Origin: Streptomyces griseomycini
GTDB taxonomy: Bacteria > Actinomycetota > Actinomycetes > Streptomycetales > Streptomycetaceae
Length of the DNA stretch: 33,509 nt
Assembly: GCF_014203535.1 (NCBI RefSeq)
Contig: NZ_JACHJI010000032.1
Span: 1 to 33,509, forward strand
Direction: 5' to 3'
The translations under genes were made by a program, and so were the position numbers. This document shows positions 25,601 to 33,459 of this stretch, piece after piece; positions within the stretch are counted from its first letter, which is position 1, and every line of letters starts with the position of its first letter. The notes under the pieces were generated by a model. That model saw nothing but the letters and a program-made list of their open reading frames with translations, did not search any database and had not been told where the DNA came from.

Positions 25601-27620
25601 CGGCTCGGCCGGATACGACCACAAGGGCATGGGCATCACCGCCCGCGGCGCCTGGGAGTCCGTCAAGCGGCACTTCCGGGAGCTGGGCGTGGACACCCAG
25701 GCCCAGGACTTCACGGTCGTCGGCATCGGCGACATGTCCGGTGACGTGTTCGGCAACGGCATGCTGCTCAGCGAGCACATCCGGCTGGTCGCCGCCTTCG
25801 ACCACCGGCACATCTTCATCGACCCGAACCCGGACGCGGCCGTCTCCTACGCCGAGCGCCGCCGCCTGTTCGAGCTGCCCCGCAGCTCCTGGGCCGACTA
25901 CGACACCGGGCTGCTGTCGGCCGGCGGCGGCGTGTTCCCGCGCACCGCCAAGTCCATCCCGGTCAACTCCCAGATCCGCGAGGCCCTCGGCATCGAGCCC
26001 GGCGTCACCAAGATGACCCCGGCCGACCTGATGAAGGCGATCCTGACGGCTCCGGTGGACCTGCTGTGGAACGGCGGCATCGGCACGTACGTCAAGGCCT
26101 CCAGCGAGTCCAACGCCGACGTCGGGGACAAGGCCAACGACCACATCCGCGTCGACGGCAGGGACCTGCGCGTCGCCGTCGTCGGCGAGGGCGGCAACCT
26201 GGGCATGACCCAGCTCGGCCGGATCGAGTTCGCACTGCACGGCGGCCGGATCAACACCGACGCCATCGACAACAGCGCGGGCGTGGACACCTCCGACCAC
26301 GAGGTGAACATCAAGATCCTGCTCAACGGCCTGGTCACGGACGGGGACATGACGGTCAAGCAGCGCAACAAGCTGCTCGCCGAGATGACCGACGAGGTCG
26401 GCCGCATGGTGCTGCGCACCAACTACGCGCAGAACACCGCCATCGCCAACGCCCTGGCCCAGTCCAAGGACATGCTCCACGCCCAGCAGCGCTTCCTGAA
26501 GCACCTGGTGCGCGAGGGCCACCTGGACCGCGCCCTGGAGTTCCTGCCCACCGACCGTCAGATCCGCGAACGGCTCGCCGCGGGACAGGGCCTGACCGGC
26601 CCGGAGACGGCCGTCCTGCTGGCGTACACGAAGATCACGGTCGCCGAGGAGCTGCTGCACACCTCGCTGCCCGACGACCCCTACCTGAAGGTGCTGCTGC
26701 ACGCCTACTTCCCGAGCGCGCTGCGCGAGCAGTTCCAGGAGCACATCGACAGCCACCCGCTGCGCCGTGAGATCACCACGACCGTGCTGGTCAACGACAC
26801 GGTCAACACGGGCGGCACGACGTACCTGCACCGGATGCGCGAGGAGACCGGCGCGTCGCTGGAGGAGATCGTCCGGGCGCAGACCGCGGCCCGCGCGATC
26901 TTCCGCTCCTCGGTGGTGTGGGACGGGGTCGAGGCCCTCGACAACAAGGTCGACGCGGAGACCCAGACCCGGATCCGGCTGCACTCGCGCCGGCTGGTGG
27001 AGCGCGGCACGCGCTGGCTGCTCAACAACCGGCCGCAGCCGCTGGAGCTGGCGGAGACGGTGGACTTCTTCGCCGAGCGCGTCGAGCAGGTCTGGGCGCA
27101 GCTGCCGAAGCTGCTGCGCGGCGCGGACCTGGACTGGTACCAGAAGATCTACGACGAGCTGACCGGTGCCGGCGTCCCGGACGAGCTGGCCACCCGGGTC
27201 GCCGGGTTCTCCTCCGCCTTCCCGACGCTCGACATCGTGTCGGTGGCCGACCGGACGGGCAAGGAGCCGCTGGACGTCGCCGAGGTCTACTACGACCTCG
27301 CCGACCGGCTGCGCATCACCCAGCTGATGGACCGCATCATCGAGCTGCCGCGCGCCGACCGCTGGCAGTCCATGGCCCGCGCGGCGATCCGCGAGGACCT
27401 GTACGCGGCGCACGCGGCGGTGACCGCGGACGTCCTGGCGGTGGGCAACGGCTCCTCGACCCCGCAGCAGCGCTTCCAGCTGTGGGAGCAGAAGAACGCG
27501 GCGCTGCTCGCCCGGGCCCGCACCACCCTGGAGGAGATCCACAGCTCCGACTCCTTCGACCTCGCCAACCTGTCGGTGGCGATGCGGACGATGCGGACGC
27601 TGCTGCGCAGCCACTCGTAG
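22668..27620 (+). CDS. gdh: NAD-dependent glutamate dehydrogenase, large (180-kDa) class
   Basis: This 1650-residue protein belongs to the giant NAD-specific glutamate dehydrogenases first described in Streptomyces clavuligerus, which oxidise glutamate to 2-oxoglutarate and ammonia. An N-terminal regulatory region of about 700 residues (ACT-like segments, e.g. [32 protein letters not shown]) precedes the catalytic core at about 790-1250: [48 protein letters not shown] with the substrate-side Lys near 882, [13 protein letters not shown], and [16 protein letters not shown] (near 1016-1031), the nucleotide-binding turn. A helical C-terminal domain follows. ATG 22668 has AGGAGCC...GAGGACC upstream. 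A small 21-bp in-frame duplication lies near residue 162. The gene is monocistronic, ending at a very strong hairpin. Confidence 0.96.
   Translation: [1650 protein letters not shown]
23151..23192 (+). repeat. In-frame 21-bp tandem duplication in gdh
   Basis: Two 21-bp units differ at a single base and encode DLPHDAR followed by DLPHDAH at residues about 162-175. It lies in the N-terminal regulatory region between ACT-like segments and keeps the frame. Confidence 0.85.
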
Positions 27621-27664
27621 GCGGCACGGGCCGCGTGGGCGGCGCGGCCCGCCGAGGCCGTACG

Positions 27665-27714
27665 CGGACGCGGGGGCGCCCCGGACCCGACGGTCCGGGG
27701 CGCCCCCGCGTCCG
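27665..27714 (+). terminator. Exceptionally strong gdh terminator
   Basis: A perfect 23-bp stem (27665-27687 with 27692-27714) closes on CGAC, starting 45 bases after the gdh stop. There is no U-tract. The hairpin also separates gdh from the downstream plus-strand gene. Confidence 0.9.
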
Positions 27715-27737
27715 TTGTGGTGCCTTGAGCGGGGTTC

Positions 27738-27772
27738 GCCCGGAATTCCGTGAGGAACGGAACTTTCCGGGC
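27738..27772. promoter_or_regulatory. Dyad just upstream of the GT-C-like gene
   Basis: GCCCGGAA-TTCCG (27738-27750) pairs with CGGAA-(CT)-TTCCGGGC (27758-27772): 13 pairs with a 2-base bulge and a TGAGGAA loop. It ends 11 bases before the GTG start, so it may be an operator or a leader hairpin holding the only purine-rich ribosome-binding-like sequence in its loop. Confidence 0.45.
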
Positions 27773-27783
27773 AAAGCTCCTGT

Positions 27784-29307
27784 GTGATCGTTCGCTCCTC
27801 GCCGTCCGCCGCGCCCGGGAAGACCGGCACGCGGCGCGCCGTGGCCCGTCCGGCGACCCTCGGCCTGGTCATGGCCCGGGTCGCCGCCGGGCTCGTCGTG
27901 GTGCTGACGGCCCTGGTGATCGTGCGGCTGCCGTGGGTCGGCGACCTGGGCATGCACGCGGCGACCCTGCAGCGCCTGCGGCACAGCCCGCTCGACCCCG
28001 GCAACCCGCTGGTCGACGCGGACACGCCGAGCCCGTACTACTCGCCGTGGACGCTGCTGCTCGGCACCGCCGCCCGGGCGACCGGGCTGTCCGTGTTCGT
28101 CGTCCTGCGCCTGGCCGCCGTCGTCGGACTGGCGCTGCTGGTGACCGGCGTGGTGCGGTACGTGCGGACGCTGGGCGCGCACCGGGCCGCGCCCGCGCTC
28201 GCCCTGCTGAGCCTGCTGCTCCTGTGGGGGACGACCCCGTTCCCGTGGAGCGGCTTCCCGGGGCTCACCTCGCTGGCGCTGACCGTGGCGTACCCGAGCA
28301 CCTTCACCCTCGGCCTCGCCTTCCACTTCTGGGCGTGGCTGACGGGGGCGCTGCGCGACGGGGCCGGGTGGGGGAGGTGGCTGGGGCTGGGGGCGCTGTG
28401 GGCGGTGATCCTGCTCTGCCACCAGTTCTCGGGGGTGGTGGCCACGCTGGGCGCGTGTGCCACCGTGCTCGCGGCGCGCCCGGGGCGGGCGGTGTGGCCG
28501 CGGGCGGCCGCCGGGCTGCTGCTGGGGGCGGTGGTGCTGTGGGCGTGGCCGTACTACGACTTCTTCGCGCTGTCCGGGGCCGGAGACGGCCTCGACCCGG
28601 TGCACCGGGTGCTGTACGGGGACCTGGCCGCACGGTTCGGGCTGGTGGCGCTCGGGGTGGCGGCGCTGGTCGCGCGGTGGTGGCGGGACCGGTGGGACCC
28701 ACTGGCGCTGTTCTTCCTGCTGGGGGCGCTGGTCGTGGCGGCGGGGTGGCTGAGCGGCCACTTCTCCTGGGGGCGCGCCCTGCCCGCCGTGACGGTCCCG
28801 GCGCAGCTCGCGGCGGCGCTGGAGGCGGTCCGGGCCGGGCGGCGCGGGGTGCGCGCCGGCCGGGCGGCACTGCTCGCCGGTGCGCTCGCGGTCGGGGCGT
28901 GGGCCCAGGCGGGGACGCTCGGGTACGTGGTCCCGCGCGGCGTCCTGCCGCAGGCGGTCGAGGACGGGTACCGGCCGCCGTGGACGGGGTACCGCTGGAT
29001 CACGCCGTGGGTGGGGTACGGGGACGTGGTCATGGCCGGGACCGGCCCGGCCCGCCGGATCCCCGCGTACGGGCCGTACACGGTCGCTCCCGGCTACCCC
29101 GACTTCTTCCTGCCGGACGAGGAACGCCGGACGGCGGTCACCGAGGAGTACTTCGCCGCGGGGACGCCGGAGCGGGTGCGCAGGGACATCGAGCGGGAGT
29201 ACGGGGTGCGCTGGGCGGTGGACACGACCGGGGTCCTGGCCGACGACGCCGGGCTGCGGGCGGTGACGCGGGGACCGGAGGGGCAGGTGCTCTACGAGGT
29301 GCCCTGA
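27784..29307 (+). CDS. Polytopic membrane protein, GT-C glycosyltransferase-like
   Basis: The 507-residue product has an N-terminal basic stretch, TM1 at about 32-48, and roughly nine further hydrophobic segments (for example VFVVLRLAAVVGLALLVTGVV, ALALLSLLLLWG, WLGLGALWAVILLC, LALFFLLGALVVAAGWL), then a soluble C-terminal part of about 120 residues (from YVVPRGVLPQAVEDGYRP). The first outside loop, WVGDLGMHAATLQRL, carries an Asp where GT-C enzymes (polyprenyl-phosphate-sugar dependent) usually have their catalytic acidic residue. That makes a GT-C role plausible but unproven. It converges on the GT2/TagF-like operon, so a shared surface glycan is a reasonable inference. GTG 27784 follows a dyad and has no Shine-Dalgarno; the ATG at residue 30 would remove the tail but keep TM1. 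Confidence 0.72.
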   Translation: MIVRSSPSAAPGKTGTRRAVARPATLGLVMARVAAGLVVVLTALVIVRLPWVGDLGMHAATLQRLRHSPLDPGNPLVDADTPSPYYSPWTLLLGTAARATGLSVFVVLRLAAVVGLALLVTGVVRYVRTLGAHRAAPALALLSLLLLWGTTPFPWSGFPGLTSLALTVAYPSTFTLGLAFHFWAWLTGALRDGAGWGRWLGLGALWAVILLCHQFSGVVATLGACATVLAARPGRAVWPRAAAGLLLGAVVLWAWPYYDFFALSGAGDGLDPVHRVLYGDLAARFGLVALGVAALVARWWRDRWDPLALFFLLGALVVAAGWLSGHFSWGRALPAVTVPAQLAAALEAVRAGRRGVRAGRAALLAGALAVGAWAQAGTLGYVVPRGVLPQAVEDGYRPPWTGYRWITPWVGYGDVVMAGTGPARRIPAYGPYTVAPGYPDFFLPDEERRTAVTEEYFAAGTPERVRRDIEREYGVRWAVDTTGVLADDAGLRAVTRGPEGQVLYEVP

Positions 29308-29361
29308 ACGGCCCTCGTCCCGCCGCCGCCCCTCGCCGTCCCCCTCACGCCGCCGTCGCCC

Positions 29362-31044
29362 TCACCGCAGCGCGCTCGCCACCAGACGGCCCGCCCGGCG
29401 CACCGCCGGGCGGGCCACCCGGCGGGCCACCGGGCGCAGCACGCCCGCCGTGACCCCGACCGGTTCCCAGCGCACCTGGAGCCGGCCCGGACCGTGTCCC
29501 TCCGGCTCGACCGTGACCCGGTGCGGGGCCGCGCCGGAGCGGTACGGGACGCGGGCGGTCAGGGCCGGGAAGTCGAGCGGGGCCAGCAGCAGCCCCGTGT
29601 TGCCCTGCCCCCGGTGGGTGAGGCGGACCAGCGGGTGCCGCACCCCGGCGAAGCCGCTCAGCGGCAGGGAGGCGGCCGCGAGGTCGACGCGGACGCGGCC
29701 CTCGAAGACGCCGGGACGGACGGGGGAGAGCCGGAAGGGGACCGTGAGCCGGCGCCGGCCGGGGGTGAGGAGGAGAGCGGCGCGCTGGGGGCCGACCGGC
29801 AGCCGCAGGGCCGGGTCGTACGTCCGTACGGCCAGCTCGACTCCGGCGCCGGGTCCCCGTGCGATCTCCGTGACCTCGTGGCGGAACTGGGCGCCGAAGA
29901 ACGGGCGGGTGTCCAGCTCCAGCTCGGTCAGGTCCAGTTCGCGGCGGGCCTCGGCGGTGGCGGGGAGCCGGTCCCCCCAGTAGGTGCGGCCGTCCGCGTC
30001 CGTGGTGACCTGCCGCGGGGCGACGTCGTGGCCGAGACCGCGGGCCGCCAGCCGGACCTCGGACAGACGGCGGTCGCGGACGAGCTGCAGCACCACCCGT
30101 TCGGCGCGCGGGAGACGGGCGTACGCGCCCGGGGACAGCGTGTCCAGGTAGGGGTTCACCAGGTCCGCGAAGGCCGCCAGCCACTCCTCGTCCCGGTGGG
30201 GCAGGTCGCCCGCGTACATCCGGAAGTCGTGCTTGAGGAACTTGAAGTCCTTGTCCTCGCGCAGCCCTCCGTGCCCGCTCTCGGTCAGGAAGGCGTCGAT
30301 GAGGTGCTGCACGTGGATGCGGTCGCGGACGTTGTCGAGCCGGTGCCGCTGGTTGGAGATGGACGCCGCGTCCGAGGCCGCGTAGGGGGCGATGTACCAG
30401 AGGTACACCGGCTCCGGGACGATCGTGAACCTCTTCGCCAGGCAGTACGCCCGGGCCGAGAACAGCTGGTCCTCGTAGTGGATGCCCTCGGGGAAGCGCA
30501 GGTCGTGCCGGTCGAGGAAGGCGCGGGCGTACATCTTGCTGGTCGACAGGTGCTCGAAGAACAGCCGCGGGTCGGCCTCGATGCCGTCCAGGGTGCGGCG
30601 CTCGCGCACGAGGTGCGGCATCCAGGTGGAGTGGCGGCCGGTGTCCACCCGGATCCGCCGGACGGCGCCCATCGCGAAGTCGATGTCCCGTTCGCGGTGC
30701 GCGGCGAGCAGCAGTTCGACCGCGTTCCGGGGGAGTTCGTCGTCGCTGTCGAGGAACATCAGGTACGGCGCCCGCGCGATCTCCAGGGCGCGGTTGCGCG
30801 GGGCGCTGCACCCGCCGCTGTTCTCCGGCAGCCGCAGGCACCGGATCCGCGGGTCGCGGGCCGCCAGTTCCCGCGCCACCCGGGGGGTGTCGTCCGTCGA
30901 GTGGTCGTCGCTGATGACGATCTCGAGGGCGCGGTGGGTCTGGCGGCGGACGGACTCGACCGCGCGGGGGAGCCGCTCGGCGTCGTTGTGCACGATCACC
31001 GTCACGGTGACGTCGGGGGTGCCGGAGGCGGTGGCGGTGGTCAT
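29362..31044 (-). CDS. GT2 glycosyltransferase with large C-terminal domain
   Basis: The start ATG 31044 was chosen because its ATGA overlaps the upstream stop and AGGAGG lies ten bases before it; the ATG at 31053 would sit one base from that motif. The 560-residue protein has a GT-A fold of family 2: VTVIVHNDAERLPRAVESVRRQTHRALEIVISDDHSTDDT, NSGGCSAPRNRALEIA and the metal-binding LDSDDELP (99-102). A GIHYEDQLFSARAYCLA motif follows (general base region). From about 290 the protein has a beta-rich C-terminal region resembling the extra domain of wall-teichoic-acid glycosyltransferases. It probably transfers a sugar onto a wall polymer made by the coupled TagF-like enzyme. The acceptor and donor are unknown. 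Confidence 0.9.
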   Translation of the reverse strand: MTTATASGTPDVTVTVIVHNDAERLPRAVESVRRQTHRALEIVISDDHSTDDTPRVARELAARDPRIRCLRLPENSGGCSAPRNRALEIARAPYLMFLDSDDELPRNAVELLLAAHRERDIDFAMGAVRRIRVDTGRHSTWMPHLVRERRTLDGIEADPRLFFEHLSTSKMYARAFLDRHDLRFPEGIHYEDQLFSARAYCLAKRFTIVPEPVYLWYIAPYAASDAASISNQRHRLDNVRDRIHVQHLIDAFLTESGHGGLREDKDFKFLKHDFRMYAGDLPHRDEEWLAAFADLVNPYLDTLSPGAYARLPRAERVVLQLVRDRRLSEVRLAARGLGHDVAPRQVTTDADGRTYWGDRLPATAEARRELDLTELELDTRPFFGAQFRHEVTEIARGPGAGVELAVRTYDPALRLPVGPQRAALLLTPGRRRLTVPFRLSPVRPGVFEGRVRVDLAAASLPLSGFAGVRHPLVRLTHRGQGNTGLLLAPLDFPALTARVPYRSGAAPHRVTVEPEGHGPGRLQVRWEPVGVTAGVLRPVARRVARPAVRRAGRLVASALR

Positions 31045-33239
31045 GACGGGCATGCCTCCTCGGGGCTGGGCGCCGGGGTGCGTTCCTCGAGCGGCAGCAC
31101 CGGCGGCAGCGCCTCCTCGTCCTGGCCGAGGAAGACCCGGCGCACGACGCGCTCGGCGGCGCGGCCGTCGTCGTACTCGCAGAACCGGCGGCGGAAGGCG
31201 GCCCGTGCCTTCGCCGCCTTCTCGTCGCGCCAGGCGTCGGTGGCGAGGATCTCGGTGAGTTCCTCCTGGGTGCGGGCCACCGGGCCGGGGGCCTCGGCCA
31301 TCAGGTCGAAGTAGACGCCGCGGGTGGTGCGGTAGGTCTCCCAGTCGTCGGCGTGGACGATCAGCGGGCGGTCGAGGTTGGCGTAGTCGAACATGATCGA
31401 CGAGTAGTCCGTGACCAGGGCGTCGGCGGCCAGGCACAGCTCCTCGACCGGGTCGTAGGAGGAGACGTCCACGATGCGGCCCGAGCGGCGCAGGCCGGTC
31501 AGCGGGGCGGCGGCGCCGTCGTAGAAGTAGTGGCCGCGCACCAGCAGGACGGTGTCCTCGCCGAGGCGGTCGGCGAGCGCGGCCAGGTCCAGGCGCGGGG
31601 TCCAGCCGGCCTCGTAGTCGCGGTGGGTGGGCGCGTACAGCACGGCCCGGCGGCCGGGCGCGACGCCGAGCCGTTCGCGGACCGCGCGGACGTCGTCGGC
31701 GCCGGCCGTGTAGTAGACGTCGTTGCGCGGATAGCCGTGGTCGAGCGAGACGTACCGGGACGGGTACGCACGCTCCCACATCCGGGTGGTGTGGCTGTTG
31801 CTGGAGACGCTGTAGTCCCACTTGTCGACGCGCTCCAGCAGCGCGGCGAAGTCCAGCCCCTGGGCGGCGGCCGGGAACGCCATCTGGTCCAGGCCCATGC
31901 GCTTGAGCGGGGTGCCGTGGTGGGTCTGGAGGTGGATCGCGTCGGGGCGTTTGACCACCGCGTTGGGGAAGTTGACGTTGTTGACGAGGTACTTCGCGGT
32001 GGCGAGCACCTCCCCGTAGCGGCGGGTGCCGGGGACGACGTGGTCGGTGCCGGGCGGGAGCAGGGCGGCGTTCTCGGCGGTCACCACCCACACCGGGTGG
32101 ATCTGCGGGGCGAGTTCGGCGAGCTTGGCGGCGATCGCGGCCGGGTTGCAGGCGACCCCGCGGTTCCAGTAGGCGGCGAACACCGCCAGGTGGGGGTCGA
32201 CCGGGCGGTGCAGGGCCCTGCGGTACCGGTGGTCGCGGACCCGGGCGCCGAGCTGCCGCCTGCCGGTGCGCACGGTGGACTGCACGGCGCGGCGGGTGCG
32301 GTTGGCGGCCTGGAACGCGCGGTACCTGGTGTAGGCGCCCTCCTCGAGCAGCGAGCGGCGGACGCCGTCCAGGCCGGCGGGTCGCCGGTACCCCTCGGGC
32401 CGGCGGCGCAGGGCGGCGGTCGAGGCCCGGCGGAAGAACTCCCGGGCCACGTCCTCGGGCATGCCGCCGCGGGCGAAGACGCGCAGACAGTCCCGGACCA
32501 TGATCTCGTACAGCACGGTGTAGGCGGCGGGACGGTCGCGGACGAGGTCGAGGAGGCTCTCGTAGCGGTCGACGAGGGCGTAGCGCTGCTCGGCGGTGAC
32601 CGGGGGGAGGCTGGTGGGCCGCAGCCGGCGGTCCTCGTGGGCGACGTGCGGCAGGCAGGCGACGCGCTCGGCGAGCAGGAGGGCGGCGAGGGCGGCGTGC
32701 GGCTCGTCGTCGGAGGCGAGGCGGTCCTCGTGCGCCCGCCAGAAGCCGGCGCGCAGGACGCGGGTGCCGAGCAGCGGGGTCAGGCGCAGCAGGTAGGCGC
32801 TGTCGTCGAGGGCGAGGTCGGTGCGGCCCGCGCGGGCGAGCAGGGGGCCGTCCGCGGAGGGCAGGCCGCCGGTGCGCCAGGTGCTGCCGACGTGGTCGAC
32901 CAGCAGGACGTCCACGGTGTCGGGGAGTTCGGCGACGCGTTCGGCGATCGTGCGCGGGCCGCCGGGCGGCAGGCCGTCCTTGGCGCGGACGAAGTGCAGC
33001 CAGCGGCCGGTGGCCCGGGCCGCGCCCGCCGACCGGGCCGCCGCGTCGGACGTGCCGTCGGGCAGGGGCAGCACCCGGACGTCGGGGGCGTGCCGCTCGG
33101 CCGTCTCGCGGGCCCAGTCGCCGACGGCGGCGACGACGACCTCGGTGTCCGGGCGGGGGTGGGCGGCGAGGGAGTCGAGGAGGCCGCTCAGGTGGTCCTG
33201 GGTGTTCGGCCCGTGGACGATGACGCTGAGCTCGGGCAT
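31041..33239 (-). CDS. TagF-like CDP-glycerol/ribitol-type polyol-phosphate transferase
   Basis: The 732-residue protein has two parts. The N-terminal 300 residues resemble a GT2 domain (SVIVHGPNTQDHLSGLLDSLAAHP, AARSAGAARATGRWLHFV), but at the metal-site position it reads VRAKDG instead of a DxD, so it is probably inactive. The C-terminal region (about 380-705) is a Glyphos_transf domain (PF04464) with the catalytic-type THHGTPLKRMG (near 440), LYAPTHRD (near 533) and TDYSSIMFDYANLDRP (near 608). Such enzymes polymerise or prime polyol-phosphate (teichoic-acid-like) chains from CDP-polyols on the cytoplasmic face. ATG 33239 is preceded by GAAGGAG. It is the first gene of a two-gene operon with the GT2 gene (ATGA overlap). 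A palindrome at 33298-33327 is upstream. Confidence 0.88.
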   Translation of the reverse strand: MPELSVIVHGPNTQDHLSGLLDSLAAHPRPDTEVVVAAVGDWARETAERHAPDVRVLPLPDGTSDAAARSAGAARATGRWLHFVRAKDGLPPGGPRTIAERVAELPDTVDVLLVDHVGSTWRTGGLPSADGPLLARAGRTDLALDDSAYLLRLTPLLGTRVLRAGFWRAHEDRLASDDEPHAALAALLLAERVACLPHVAHEDRRLRPTSLPPVTAEQRYALVDRYESLLDLVRDRPAAYTVLYEIMVRDCLRVFARGGMPEDVAREFFRRASTAALRRRPEGYRRPAGLDGVRRSLLEEGAYTRYRAFQAANRTRRAVQSTVRTGRRQLGARVRDHRYRRALHRPVDPHLAVFAAYWNRGVACNPAAIAAKLAELAPQIHPVWVVTAENAALLPPGTDHVVPGTRRYGEVLATAKYLVNNVNFPNAVVKRPDAIHLQTHHGTPLKRMGLDQMAFPAAAQGLDFAALLERVDKWDYSVSSNSHTTRMWERAYPSRYVSLDHGYPRNDVYYTAGADDVRAVRERLGVAPGRRAVLYAPTHRDYEAGWTPRLDLAALADRLGEDTVLLVRGHYFYDGAAAPLTGLRRSGRIVDVSSYDPVEELCLAADALVTDYSSIMFDYANLDRPLIVHADDWETYRTTRGVYFDLMAEAPGPVARTQEELTEILATDAWRDEKAAKARAAFRRRFCEYDDGRAAERVVRRVFLGQDEEALPPVLPLEERTPAPSPEEACPS

Positions 33240-33407
33240 CGCGGGGCTCCTTCGGCTGCTCGACGTCGCTCCGGTCGTTCCTCATCGGACATTCCGTTTC
33301 GGTCATATTGGCACCAATGCGACCGAAGGCGGCACCGGACGCGCGGGAGTGCGCCCCGGGCCCCGGGAGGGAGCGGCACCCGCTGCGGCCGCGGTGGTGC
33401 CTCCGGC
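33240..33407. promoter_or_regulatory. Promoter region of the TagF-GT2 operon
   Basis: The 168 bases hold no gene. They contain the dyad at 33298-33327 and, reading on the minus strand, AT-richer sequence (GCATTGGTGCCAATATGACC) in which -35/-10 assignment is ambiguous. The Shine-Dalgarno GAAGGAG is at about 33247-33253. Confidence 0.5.
33298..33327. promoter_or_regulatory. 30-bp interrupted palindrome, candidate operator
   Basis: The left arm, TTCGGTC-AT-ATTGG, and right arm, CCAAT-GC-GACCGAA, flank a central CA: 12 of 15 position pairs are complementary. The dyad is about 60-90 bases upstream of the TagF-like start. Its low GC compared with surroundings and near-perfect symmetry favour a protein-binding site over a terminator. 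Confidence 0.55.
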
Positions 33408-33454
33408 CACGGCCCGGGCCCCGCCGGGGTGGTGCCGGCGGGGCCCGGGCCGTG
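33408..33454 (-). terminator. Terminator of the partial gene at the right edge
   Basis: A perfect 20-bp stem (33408-33427 with 33435-33454) has the seven-base loop GGTGGTG. On the minus strand it begins five bases after the partial gene's TGA. It insulates the TagF-GT2 promoter from upstream transcription. Confidence 0.88.
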
Positions 33455-33459
33455 CCGGG

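Noticed and set aside
22752..28025. Minus-strand open frame of about 1757 codons across gdh
   Set aside because: Antisense shadow of the glutamate dehydrogenase gene; repetitive Val/Gly/Asp/Arg/His-rich translation with no recognisable family.
31050..33306. In-frame extension of the GT2 gene upstream to a 1314-codon frame
   Set aside because: The extension runs through the TagF-like gene in another frame and is Arg/Pro-rich. The ATGA overlap and ribosome-binding site at 31044 define the true start.
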